From Stagonosporopsis chrysanthemi (Eukaryota > Ascomycota > Dothideomycetes > Pleosporales > Didymellaceae): a stretch of 64,000 nt of DNA. The stretch spans positions 79,129 through 143,128 of the forward strand of contig JAFISE010000085.1 of NCBI GenBank assembly GCA_022560025.1, in the 5' to 3' direction. Shown here piece by piece: positions 23,671 to 35,739 of the stretch (its first letter is position 1; the number at the start of each line of letters is the position of its first letter). The position numbers were made by a program, and so were the translations under genes. A model generated the notes under the pieces. The model did no database searches, was not told the DNA's origin, and worked only from the letters and a program-made list of their open reading frames with translations.

Positions 23671-24815
23671 ATGTATCAAAAGCGTACAAGTCCCTTTGGG
23701 GCATATACATCGCTATGTTTCCAAAGTGCCCTTCAACAGATCAATGCCGAAACTCCTATTCCTACACTATTGGCCGGAACCTCTTATTTGTGGGTCCATA
23801 TGCAGAATACTCTATGCGCCAAGGCTACTATGTTGTCGCTCCCGACATGCACGGGTGGAACAGGCAATCCCAAAGACCTGGAATCGTTCACGTACAAACG
23901 CACGGCTGACGAGATGAATAATCTGCTCGAGTGCGAGGGCCTTGATACAGTCATAGGCGTGGGACACGGCATACAGGTCACATGCAGCTGCTACATCCGC
24001 TTAGCTTCTGGAATCTCGATGACACGGCTGATGATCCATTGAAGTGGCTCAGCTATGCTGTCCCGTCCCCAGCACCATCGCCCTAACCGTCTCAGTGCTC
24101 AGGCCTTCTTATCACTCAGCTGTGCGGCTCCTGGAGTGGACCTCGCCTGCGCATTTGTAGATGCTACTAACGAAGCCACATTTGCCGCGTTTGGGCATTG
24201 TCTTCTAAGTTACTGGCACTTGAACGAGCGCGAAGATGCCGCCAGTATCATGGACTAACATGTTGGTCGGCCACTGACCGCAATACGTCTTACCCAAACT
24301 GTGGCAACGTTTGTCAGACGATTTGATGTAAGCACGTGCCTCAAGGGGAAAGAGCTGATACTCCTTCTACGGATGGCGTGAAGAAATGGTACTGTGCTAT
24401 GATACAAAACTGCGCACGAAGAAAGTACGTCGCAACCTTCCTAACCAATTTGCAACCATAGTGTCAAGAACACATCGATGTCATCATTAAGGACTGTGAT
24501 TACTTCCTTCACTCTCCATTAGAAGATTCTCAGGAAAAAGGAAATCAGCTAACACATTGAAGTGCTCGAAGCCTCAACTAGTCTCATTGTCACAAAACAT
24601 GTGCTAATTGTCGTTGGCGACAAAGATTCAATCACCATACCGTGCATCCAGCTCAACTCCACGACGCAATTTCTTCCTTGATTCGCTATCAGAACCGTGC
24701 CGGCAAGGCATTTTATGCAGACTGAGTTTGCAGGCGACGTGAACAAACTTCTGCATGGCTTCTTGAAGAGTTTATCAAATGAAGAGTTTGCCAAAAGAAG
24801 AACTCCAAAAGAATG
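23671..24815 (+). pseudogene. Decayed epoxide-hydrolase-like alpha/beta hydrolase
   Basis: Pieces in different frames line up in family order: MRQGYYVVAPDMHGWNRQSQ (about 23810-23870, strand and loop after the oxyanion region), NNLLECEGLDTVIGVGHG (nucleophile elbow region at about 23910-23975), SYWHLNEREDAASIMD (cap region, near 24210-24255), VLIVVGDKDSITIP (the strand that carries the acid residue, near 24600-24640), and HFMQTEF plus LHGFLKSL near the C-terminus (about 24710-24780). This is the architecture of soluble epoxide hydrolase-like proteins. At least three frame changes and stops separate the parts, so no functional protein is expected. The intended start is probably near the ATG at 23671. 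It lies next to the monooxygenase and SDR genes, which may once have acted with it. Confidence 0.65.
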
Positions 24816-27800
24816 AAGGACGGCAAGGAATGTCAAGGCAGGGACCAAACAGAGTTTACCGAAGGGTCTTATTGTACAAGCTTGGCGAATACACTCAAAA
24901 ACACCCACCTCCACTGCAACTATCTCAAATACGTTCCATTTCTCATAATTATAGCGTCGTTACTTCTTGGCCCATTATTAAACAGCAATACAATTCCGGG
25001 GCTGCAACATTTATGCAGATGCACCGAAGCAGCATGTTTTTTGTCCAATGATTTTCTAGCCAGCTCCGACGATGCAGACTTCCATCCCCCCTGCTATGAA
25101 CTATGAGCCGAGCGCATCGAACCCAGCACCAAAGTCTCCATTGTCGAAAACGCTGATGTCGATAGTGCATCCTCACTCCTAGACGCAGTCTTTGCCTTCG
25201 TTCGCTTTGGCTTACGTCTAGTTGGGATAGCCAAGGTGTTCAGGGTACTAGGTGAGGAATCTAAAGGAGAGATATAGCATGAAGACTTGTCTCATTGTGC
25301 ATTATTTTTTAAACAATCTTCTCGTGCAGCTGTTTCATCGTGAGGCATTTGACTGGAATAAACGGTGACCGATCCTAGTCTCACAGGAGAAGCTAAGTCT
25401 TACGAACGAATGAGGAGGAGGGCAAGGGGATTCTCTCAAAAATGCAGACTTTACTTCCGCGCAAAGTACATGTAGTGTTTTGCCTCCTGCCCATGGCGTT
25501 TCAATCTCTTGGCTTTCATCCTTGGTTGCGGTCAACTTCGGTGCTATTTGGTGTGCAGCCAATCATTGCGTACCAAGGCTTGCATTATGCCTTCGGGTTA
25601 TCCGAAATTACATATGATTTATGTATACGAAGTGCTGCACGATTTCGGCATCGGGCAAGATAGAATGGCAATCCGCGCCAGCAGTCCAGGTCGCGGGGCA
25701 ATTCTGCGAACATGAATCGTGGTCAGCATGGGAACCTGTATCTGATCCAGAACCAATTACCTTGGACCCTCTGGAAGTTCTGCAGCCCCGCAACACCTTC
25801 TTTCTTACCTATTATGTCGAGAGTGCGGACGTTGCGTCGATCTGGCAGAGATTGCCCCTCGCCCCACATTAAGCACGCGAACACGTGGTAGATCAGGCGG
25901 GGCTGCAAGCATCGCGAGAGGGATGCAGACACAACCCCTGGACATTGCCGGTCCAAGATTCTCCAAGACCAAGCCCGCCTTTCAGACTAGGGTCCTACAA
26001 CGTGGCAGAGAGAAGTCTTCTCGATGGCTCTACATCATCTGTTCGAAGTTCAGTACGCAATTCAGAACTTGAAGGATTGGCGCATTTTGAGGTCAAGAGC
26101 AGCCATCCAGAAGGACCGCATAGGTTGTCGCAATACTAAGCATGACTTTACAGAAGATCAGGATTCACAACAGTCATACTTGACTGTCTCTGGTAGCAAT
26201 TTCTGGTCGAACACTTACGGTATGCCCTTTACGGAGCTTAAAATTAGTTCGCGAGGCGAGCCGCAGGTAGCGATACAACTGAGACGGGCCTCGTGATCTG
26301 GTCTGGCGACGTCGACGTACCACGATGCGGGCCTGACCACGAGCTGTCGTGAGGCTTTGACACAGTAAAAGTCTAAACCACACGGAGGAACCCACATGAG
26401 CTCAGTCTGTACTATGCGTAGTGACGCAGAGGCGACGTGACACCGCCAACGAAAGTGGATGGTCGCTCTTCAGAGACCTGCGCGACATCGCAGTCCTCAG
26501 CCGCGGTATCAACTGCAACAGAAGCTGGGCACTGAATCGCGCCACCGCAAAAGGAAGGGATAGAAGAGGGCTGTATCAAGACGACCACAAACGTTACGTG
26601 CAACCACAAAACAGAATGAGCGGCCTTTGGAAGAAGCTATCGAAAAAGAAGGAACGTGCGAGTTCCTTTTCGTGGGAGCTTCGAGAAGGGGGCCTGGTCA
26701 TGTGGGGCAGACAGGACCCCCGGCTTGCAGTCTGGGAAGGTCAACCATGATCGACATGGGTGTCTTCTTGGAATCCAGATTGGACTGAAGCGCGGAAGCG
26801 AGCTTTGCAAGATATGCACACGGCGTGACGGCGGATGGGGAAACCACATGGTTACACCATGCAGGTCATCTACGCTACCACCAACGCTGCAGCCAAAGCT
26901 CTGACAGTCCGCAAGGCTTGACAAAATGACGATGACAATGCCCATCTGTCGCGATGAGCGGACTGCGCGAGTCGGCGTTACTCAGTGCTGGGATAAAGTT
27001 TTGGCACAGACTACAGTAGACGACGCTTACAACGTTGATTGCCGCAAGAATAATGGAGAGATTACGAATTTGAGGCGTTAGCAAGTGTGGACGACACCAA
27101 GCGGCTAGCCAAGCTCTTGCAGCGCTCGGTGTACCACAAGACCGAGGGATGGCTGCCGAGAATGATAAGGCACGCAGGCTCCGCAACTCGACGTTAGAGT
27201 AAAAGCTTTGCGCAGCCACCTGCGTGCTCGGGCTTGGGTCGGATGCTGTAGTCGTTATGTCGGTGCCACAGTACTTGTCCTCCGCTGGCTGCTCCTGCTC
27301 GTCCAGGATAACGACGACTGTGCTGGATGGAGAGGCGCAAGCAGTAGTCTCAAATTTGCCGTGCTGACAGCTCGCTGGGAGACATAAGTGGTCACGTAAG
27401 AACCACGCTCGAGCTACGATTTATCTGCCAGCAAGTTGTCTTAAAGTCTTTAAAGGCTTGTGCGCTAGGTCGCTAAGAAGGGATGAATATAGCGATGCAC
27501 AAAACAAGAGACGAAGTATGATGTGTGCATGCAGCGTCCAGGCATCGCGAAGCGGATAGTTTTCAGTGAAACGTCAGACGCGCAAAGCAGGACCTCGATT
27601 CCCGCTGCAGCAACAGACAAGCAATGCAAGGAGCTCAAGCATGGGATAGAGGGTAGGGTACGTTGGATGAAATGCAAACTACTTCTGGCAATTGGTGCTG
27701 CGTTATTTCATCCGCATGGCTGCCTACGCGGAGCCTTAAAGCCATAGGTGCGAGAAGTGCCCAGGCGCTATCATCAAGACGTTTGAGTTGACTTATTGGT

Positions 27801-28249
27801 AGGAATTCGAATTACCCCCTTGGCCCCTCGTCACCCGATTTCCGGAATCCCTTCAATTGTTAGTTTTGTCTCCTGTCAGATGCTAGTCCCATCTTAGTTT
27901 AGGGACATCTGTGGACCAAATCTAGTCCCGGCCAGCCGGGGAGTACCGACCCCATGGGGTGTAAGCCCCGCATCTTGGCTTTCATGGCGGTCTTCACCCT
28001 TCTGGGCGTGACCATGTTGGGTCGCTTGCTCGACTGATTCCAAGAAATTTCGGGCCAGTGGTGGCCGAAGGATCAGCATATATATCCCCAATGCTTACAC
28101 GACTTGACCTTTCAGTATTCTCTCACTCTTGTTTTAACGTCACCGGCATTTGTTGTTTGACACGCATCGCGGATCTTCATCGTATCGCATCGTCAATCCA
28201 GTGAAGCCCACAAGCCGGCAATACTTCATCTCCGGCAGTAGTGCTCATA
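24816..28249. other. Gene-poor stretch before the sugar transporter
   Basis: 3.4 kb with only short unconvincing frames on both strands. Some (for example near 25.1-25.3 and 26.0-26.3 kb) have protein-like composition but match nothing I recognise, so they could be remnants. The right end holds the transporter promoter. Confidence 0.5.
27929..28085 (+). promoter_or_regulatory. Candidate promoter elements of the sugar transporter
   Basis: CCGGGG and, on the other strand, GCGGGG (within 27930-27975) fit the CreA/Mig1 consensus SYGGRG, and CCGGCCAGCCGG is a CGG-containing imperfect palindrome. ATATATAT at about 28077-28084 is TATA-like, roughly 170 bp before the ATG. A glucose-repressed transporter is plausible. 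The motif matches are short and may be chance. Confidence 0.3.
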
Positions 28250-30066
28250 ATGGCTGCTGTGCAGGATCCCGGCAAGATGGAGGCAAGGCCACGATCAGGT
28301 TCTGTCGATGGCGATGCTCACATGACGCAACACCAGCTCATAGAGGCCGCCGTTGCCAGTTCTGAGGCTGAAACTCAGCTGCCACGACTGGAGCTCTTCA
28401 AGCGCTACCGACCCGCGGCCATGTACTCTGCGCTTTTATCTATTGCTCTGGTTATGGAGGGTATGGATGTTGGTCTCATCAACAACTTTTTCGCTCATCC
28501 TGCCTATCGTCGCAAGTTCGGCAACACCTACAACGTGGATGGCGATCTGGTTGTTTCTACCCGATGGCAGACTATCATCGGTGCTGGCAACAATGTTGGC
28601 TCTATCATCGGTCTGCTGCTCAACGGTTGGCTGCAGTCCCGCTACGGCTCTCGCAGGGTGTATTTGGTGAGTACCTTCATGACGACTTGATCTGGAAGCT
28701 GTGCTAATTACATACTCTTTCAGGGCGCGATGGTTCTTATGGCAGGCACTATCTTTGTTCTGTTTTTCTCGAAGAACGTCGAAATGCTTCTCGTGGGTAA
28801 TATCTTGTGCGGTATCCCCTGGGGTATCTTCCAAACCCTCACTACCGCCTACGCCGCTGAGATTGCTCCGACCGCTATGCGTGGCTACTTAACCGCCTGG
28901 GTGTCTATGTGCTGGGGTGCTGGCTCCTTCCTGGCTGCTGGTGTGCTCAGAGGCACCATCAGCATTAAAAGCGACGCCGGCTGGCAGATCCCCTACGGTC
29001 TCCAGTGGATGTGGATTCCCCCTCTATTTCTCGTTGCCTGGTTCGCTCCTGAGTCGCCTTGGTACCTCGTCCGACGCGGCAAGATTGACGAGGCTGAGAA
29101 GAGTCTGTATCGCTTGGCCCGCCCCGGACACTACACTGAGCAGTCGATGCGCGAGACCTTGGCCCTCATGAAACACACAAATGAGATGGAGAAGCTAGAA
29201 GCTAAGAACGCTAGCTATGCTGACTGCTTCCACGGCGAGAACAAGCGCCGTACGATGATCGTCTGCATGGCTTGGGTCATTCAGATCTTCAACGGCCAGT
29301 CCATCACCAACTACGCCGCACAAATGCTTCGCGCTGTTGGTATGAACCCCACCGATGCATTTAGCTACACCATGGGTATTCAGTCAGTCAACATCTTCGC
29401 TACCGCAATCGCCATTGCTCTTATGGGCTCAGTCGGCCGCCGTACCTTCTACCTTTACGGTTCGGCGTCCATCGGTCTTTGCATGCTTGTTGTTGGCATT
29501 TTGGGGTTTGCCATCAAATCGGCTAAGGAAGTTGCCATTCCCGTTGCTGTTTTCCTCATCCTTGTGCAGATTTCTTTCAAGATCTCTCTCGGCCCGACCA
29601 CCTATGTCATCGTGGGTGAGATGGCCTCGTCTCGCGTCCGCGCCCAGACCATCGTCCTTGGTCGTTCCCTCTACGTTTGTGGCCAGATTGCTGTCCAGCA
29701 GCTCAATCCCCGTATGCTCAACAATGATCCCACAGCATGGAATTGGGGTGCAAAGACGGGCATGTTCTACTTTGGTTTCTGTCTGCTGTGGGTGATTTGG
29801 ATCTTCTTCTTCCTTCCCGAGACCAAGGATCGAAGCTTCGCCGAGATTGATTACCTCTTCAAGAAGAAGACTTCTGCCCGCAAGTTCCGCGGTGCTGCCG
29901 TCGATTGTAAGTTTTCGAGCCCGACTTCGCACGAATTTAGTTTTGCACTCACTGACTCTTCTCAGTGTTCGAGTTCATGCCAGAGGACAGGTCTCAAGAG
30001 AAGCTTGGGTTCGACGAGCGAGTCGAGCAAATCGATGTCACTAATGATCAGAAGCGTGTGGCTTGA
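28250..30066 (+). CDS. MFS sugar transporter, alpha-glucoside (maltose) permease-like, 566 aa
   Basis: CDS join(28250..28666,28724..29906,29966..30066). The introns (57 and 59 bp) have GTGAGT/GTAAGT donors and CTTTCAG/CTCAG acceptors; the second splice joins AAVD to LFEFMPEDR and gives a stop at 30064-30066. Twelve helices are expected. VMEGMDVGLINNFFAHPAY in helix 1, WLQSRYGSRR (motif A-like), PESPWYLVRRGK between the halves and PETKDRSFAEIDYLF at the end are typical of fungal alpha-glucoside:H+ symporters of the MAL/AGT type at the plasma membrane. The N-terminal tail of about 60 residues and the C-terminal tail are cytosolic. Codon use is well optimised (many C-ending codons), suggesting good expression. 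No maltase or regulator lies nearby. Confidence 0.9.
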
Positions 30067-30447
30067 TAGATTTGTAAGCTTATTATCGGGCTCTATGCCG
30101 AGAGACATGCAGAAATGCCACGTTTTTACCCAGTCAATCTAGTAAGGACTGCATTCACCAGGCAATCCGTTCCGTCTTCCAATCTCTCAGAGTGCTAAAC
30201 CAATTGCGATTGCGCAGTGAATTATTAGGGCGAATCCGGTGATCCGCGTATAAGGTATCATTCGATGATCTATCTAAGTGGTATTTGTCTTTAGCACATG
30301 TGATCACCGATCATGCTGGCTTTCTACAACAATTTTTAGCATCTTCCAAGCCGTTACACTGCTTCGGTCATCCTAGCCTTCGTCTCCTTTCTTGCGTATC
30401 TAAGCGTTGGGAGCCGCCACAGCGGCCCTGATCTGTTAGGCGGAAGC

Positions 30448-31173
30448 TTCCGGCCTCGGCCTCTGCTGCACGTGGAACGCCTGTGGCCCCTGCCTCTTCG
30501 GCCTCTCTAGTGCTAGCTTCCTCCATCTTTGCGCTGGAGCTTTTTTTCTCTGAGAAGTGTTAAGCTCTGCAAACGGATCAACCAGCGGCCCTGTTATGAC
30601 CAACGGTGGTTCCCGTTCGAGTGGGGTGAGTACGGGTTTCGGCTTAACCTCTACTGGTGGTGGGGGTTCCTCAAGTTGGTATGTATCGGGTCTTCTTACT
30701 CAGCGCTTTCCCGTACAAGCACTGGTTCGAGCTCTGTTTACGCTCTCGTGCGGTCGCTCCTCGACTCCTACTTTCTTCGCCTTCTTTTTGTCTCTCCACA
30801 TCGCTAAAGGTTCCCAATTAGGGTCAGGGTTCTTAGCATTGTCCAACCCGACTTCAAATTTCTTCTCATGCAAGCAACAACTACCTCTTCTTGAAGTAAT
30901 CGTGTGAGCCTTACTGTAGACGTCTTCCGCAACATGACCTGTAACAAGTTTATGCAGCATACCCCCACCTATAGCTCTAGTGAAGGCTGCAGTTGTGAAG
31001 AAACTTTGATCAAGCTCGAACTGCTGAACCTGTAGGTACTCGTGAACCAAGACCGAATTCAAATTTCCAAAGCATTCAAAACTCAGCGAGAGTCTTGTGA
31101 CTACCACTTGTTTCAAAACGCTCTTTCTCTTTTGCAAGCGTTTCCAGACGATGTGATCTAACGTTGCAGGCAA
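30448..31173 (-). pseudogene. Unrecognised open frame interrupted by one TGA
   Basis: A minus-strand frame from 31173 to 30703 continues in the same frame after a single TGA (30700-30702) down to about 30448. The product is basic, with a KKKAKK stretch and a Pro-rich part (EEPPPPVEVKPKP). The continuity across the stop suggests a gene broken by a CGA-to-TGA change, but I recognise no domain and no secure start. Confidence 0.3.
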
Positions 31174-33575
31174 GCATAAGGCTCAAAAAGATACACTTGC
31201 AAACGATGTGCCGGTAAAATTGAATCTTCTTCTGGTCATCGAGTGCTTGATATGGACCTATGTAGAGGTATGAACAAATATACATCCCGTAACTATCCCT
31301 GTGTTCGAAGGGTAAATCGTCCAGTCGTCAAACATCTCGCCAAACGCAAGAGATGTTTTGGCACCCAAAAGACAGCAATGTCTGCATCAATCTTGATTGC
31401 GACAGGGTCAGAGGCATGAGGATTGTAATTTGTTATTAGTTCCGGTTAACTGAAGTCTTGTAAAACTATACGACGTGATCGACGTGTAGCATTTCGTCTT
31501 TGACACTGTTATCGCGTGCAGTTCTACTGCGTCCACGCCCATTGTGGGGGTAGGATGGCTGCTTTATCGAAATCACCTGTTATAAGAACGGCTTGTTCGT
31601 TTGATCGATCCATGCTTATGAACGTCTGGTCTTGATCTGCCGTCTGACTTCTGACTTCCGACTTCTGACTTCTGACCTGGGTTTGATACTGATGGCACAG
31701 TATTCTCGTGATCATCCACCGGCTCCTCTTCGTGATGAAGATTACTGGTCACTACCTCAAAAGTTTGCGAGATTTGTATGGCTTGTTCAAGCACTGTCAA
31801 GGTCATGTTGTCTTCGATCGTTTTGACTATCTTGTACTTGGCATAGGTGCGTATGCTTCCTCAAGCCTGAGAAGAAGTCTCAGTTCGCTGCCAACCACAA
31901 TCTAGGTGAAAATACCGGAGCAAGGACTTACACATGAAGCAGTAGCCCAAATTGACACAGGTGGAGCAGCGGAAAAGTGGTTCAAAAACTGTCTGGGTCC
32001 TGTCAGACCGATTTCAAGCCTACTAGGCAAGTATACACAGACAAAGAAGCACCCGCCACCCAGAAAATGAGGCTGAAATTCGCCTGTGATGTCTGCATGA
32101 AAGTTGAAGAAGCTAAGCGCCGCTTAGTACGGTCCTCTCACGACTCCCATCATCATTCTATTTCTGAAGTAAATACCGGCAGCAGGAAGGGAGCTGTGTA
32201 AGTCCTGCTTTCCCAAACTTTGTTGACCAGCTTTGCAACAGTACTAGCATATCTAATCCTGCAAGCGGAATGGAATGGCAGCCATCCTGTTGATTGGCAG
32301 GGAGGCGGTTCTATTGTATCAAACGCCGCAATCGAGATGTCTGGGAACCATGCATTTGACGATAAACCGACTAATTGTCCTCTTTGCCATCCACCACCTG
32401 ATATTTGAGAGTGTGTCTGAGCAGATTCGCATGTATTTGCATGCTCACCTCTTGCCGCACACTGAAGAGATTTGCCGTTCTGATCCTCCCATAGAAGTAG
32501 TTGCACACGACACTGCTCTGTAGCAAAGCGTAGGTATTTTGTACCAGCTCTCAAATCGACCGTGTTCGCAATGGAAGCGTCAGTCATAACTGCTCGCGCA
32601 AATTGCGCCCGCTTGCGTAGTGCCACAACAAGGAGGGTGGCGCTACTGAGCGTGTGGGAACGCCTAAGCACAAGCGATTTTAGACCTTTACCGTGCTTTG
32701 TCCCGTGCCGTCTCTGCGTCCTCATGCGTGTCCTGCTTGATCAGAGCTGAAACAAAATTGGTGGTGCTAACAATTATATCCGAACGTTATGGGTTCGACA
32801 ATTGCTCTTTCTTTGTTAGCACTCGTCCATGTATTGCTTTTACCTCCTCGTGTTGGCCTTGTCGAGATGGCATTAGACCAAGGCCACTGGTGCTCGTAAG
32901 ATACCCAAGGATTTCCCACCCAAATATCGGCTTCACTCAATCTTCTGCTTGTCTTTGTATTGTCTCTGCCACCTCACGTTTGTCCGGGCCTACGGTACAA
33001 TGTCAGGCACAAAGATACTGCAGGTCTCGTGTGGTGGGGTTGTCTTACCCGAGCATTTGTCCCTCTGTCGCCACTGCAACATTTCAAAGCTGGAGGGGAC
33101 TCCAATGCGCAAGAACATTCTGACGCTGATACTGGAGCAGTACAACCTGCTCAAGCACTCAGCCCGCTCTGGCTCACTTTCCGCGACCCATTAAAGGCGG
33201 GGGCACCGCCTATACACTGTGAGTACTCCTTATGCAGATACCCCTGTAGACGAAGCGCGCGAACTTGTCACATGGCCCCAAAGAAGACATTCTCATCATT
33301 TTCTCAGTGTGGGGATTATGAGTTAGAAGCAGGTTTTATATCGCATCTCACTCATCTAGTATAGGCAGGCCGTGACTCAGATAAAGGCCATTTCAATGAA
33401 GGGCCGAGCTGAGTTGTGGTGGTAAGTGTAACACAAAGTCTGCTATTGACTTATCTACTCAGGGCTTGGAATGATCCCAGTCTAGACCAGTCTATTAAGT
33501 ATACAGGCATGGCACGAGGAAAACGATATCAAGACTCCAAAAACTTCGAGATAGGTTCCGCCACGTTGACCAAGA
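31174..33575. other. Gene-poor stretch downstream of the UstYa-like gene
   Basis: Open frames on both strands (for example 32153-32725 minus and 32960-33364 plus) show no recognisable family. It holds no repeats apart from a short TCTGACT tract. Confidence 0.5.
31642..31682. repeat. TCTGACT short tandem repeat
   Basis: About five imperfect 7-8 bp units (TCTGACT/TCCGACT). Confidence 0.75.
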
Positions 33576-34588
33576 TCACACGGGGCCTTTGGGCTTGAGG
33601 TTACCGCTATGCTCATGTGCCGGTTGATGCTGAAACATGAATTGTCTGGCGGCTTCCTATTACGATAATGTTAGAGAATGACAGGGCGCAAGGGAATAAT
33701 CTGCGAATGATCTTACGAAATTCTTGCAATTGTGGTGCGTTGTCCCCATCCCAATGATATGCACACGAAGATCTGCACTGGGCCCTTCTAGTGTAATATC
33801 TCCCGCGCATTGGATACCTTGTCGGAGATAGTCAAAGCAATGACCTGTATGGCCCTTTACCCTTGCATAGAGCTCGCTAACCTCCTCTCCAGCACTCGGC
33901 TTATGATAATCAGAAGCATTATACTCTCCCATCAACAACTTGTAGAAGACATCTCTGATACTGATCTTTAGCTGCATTAGCTTGGCGTTATAATGCACAG
34001 TCGACGCTTGACCATTCCTCTCAGGGGACTTACTAGACAGTGCAGCTGGTGAAACATGCTGACGCCGTAGTTTTGTTGATCAGGGCCGCTCGGTGCACCC
34101 GGCTCGATATCGTATTGCTGAGGGTTCTCGATAACTACCTTACCATGTAGATCTAGCATTGTTAGGGTTTCCCGTTCGAAAGAAGTTCTTCGTATACCAT
34201 GCCTCTCACCTCCTCGGCCCGGTATCAAGGCATGCCATGCTGCGTCGGTGACATTCGATGGGGGGTCGATGAATATCTGATGCCAGTTGAATCGGACAGA
34301 TTCCGTTGGTACTAAAAGTGACTTAGCACGATAATTCCCTAACGTTTATACTAGATCTGACTTACAGACGACTAGCTGCGATGTGTCCTTCCCAGGGGTG
34401 TCGCTCGACCTGGAGATGTATATCGATGCCAATAGTGTTTCAGCCAGCATTCCGAGGAAGAATACACCAAGTAACGAAAGAACGTATCTGTTCCAGAGTG
34501 GCTTTCGATTGTGCTCTATTGAGACTGATGGACTTTCGCAGTCCTCATCTTTACTTATTACTGGCTCGTAGCTCCTCCAGCTTCTCAT
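33576..34588 (-). CDS. UstYa-family (DUF3328) oxidase-like protein, 278 aa, 4 exons
   Basis: CDS complement(join(33576..33656,33717..33971,34034..34311,34366..34588)); introns 59, 61, 53 bp with GTAAG donors. A cytosolic tail with YEPVISKDED leads into one membrane helix (about residues 28-50, YVLSLLGVFFLGMLAETLL), then a lumenal domain. The two diagnostic HxxHC motifs are present: HQLHC at the end of exon 2 and HTGHC in exon 3. DAAWHALIP lies between the helix and the first motif. The family includes UstYa/UstYb, PhomYc-like and AprY-type proteins that catalyse oxidative cyclisation or other oxidations of fungal RiPP peptides and other metabolites. Of the three in-frame ATGs I chose 34588 because family members begin just before the YEP motif. 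It is divergent from the cysteine-rich peptide gene at 35740. Confidence 0.86.
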
Positions 34589-35739
34589 GGTATGAAGCAT
34601 GTCAAGAAATAGAAGTGTTTCTTGAGCAGAATCGATCCTTGGGTTTGTCTGTTTCCCGTTAGGTCTCCCCAGTGTCGTGAAGAGGGAGTGTGGGAAAGTC
34701 AGCGCAAAATGGGAATCTGCTTGGAGATGAATGCGCTGCATGTACGTTTCACAATTTGTGATATTTGTTCCCAATTCTCAATAGCCTATTACATGACCCG
34801 TTTTGCCAATATTCAGTACCAAGCACAAATCGGCTACTGCTTCTCTGACGTGGCATTACACTTGATCTGCTCTTCTTTACCTGTTCCGGCGGCATCAATT
34901 TATTGAAGATGAGCGACCTTCCGAGATTGAGACGGGCACGTCGTTCAGCATGCCCGCGTCCCCATCCAGTGCATAAGGAGTTAACAGAATAGTTGGCTTC
35001 CGGCAACAACACCAGCGAGAGTCTATCTGCGTACTCCTTCGTTACCTACACCGCCTCCACAGCTTACGTAAGGATTTGAGTTTGATCGGTTTCCTTCGTA
35101 GGCCGACTATCCTAACATATTGGGTGAATTTACGACCAATAATAATTCGAATATGATTATGTGGCCGCGGGCCGCAACTCCCACGGCCTCTCGCTGTGTG
35201 TAAGATGCATCCTTTGCCAAGACTTGTCCTTCCTCTTGGAACACAAGCCGGCTAAACAGGTGCCGCAAATTAGCGAATTGTCTACGCCTCGTATGCAACT
35301 TACGAATCCAACCTGTGATCTTTGAATGATTTTACTTGCAAGCTAAACTGAAGTAGTAGCGATTCATTGAGCATAACTAGCAGTCGTGTAAGGCCCCCAC
35401 GGGTCAGCAAAGTATCGGCCCGGCTCATGTGCTCAGCGTTCCTTGAAAAAGATCTATTGGAGCAACTTGGTCCCCCGCAATCAAATGTCATATTGGAAGG
35501 ATTGCATTGTGCATGATTTGCTCAGTCCCGATCATCTCATGAGGGGTGCACACTAGCTCTGTGTGATTATGTCCAACGAGTTCCAATCTGTATCACCAAA
35601 AAATCTGAAGCAGTTTGAGGGTTTAAAAACCCAAGAGTGTCACGACAGTGAGAAAGAGTAAGCACAAGCACAATCACCATCCGACCACTATCGCTGTCTC
35701 ATCTACTAGAGGATCTTTCAAGTCTGTTTCTCAACGGAA
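34589..35739. other. Shared upstream region of UstYa-like and peptide genes
   Basis: 1.15 kb between two divergent starts. No other gene is visible. It presumably contains both promoters. Confidence 0.6.
35622..35628 (+). promoter_or_regulatory. TATA-like box of the peptide gene
   Basis: TTTAAAA lies about 112 bp before the ATG at 35740. Confidence 0.35.
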
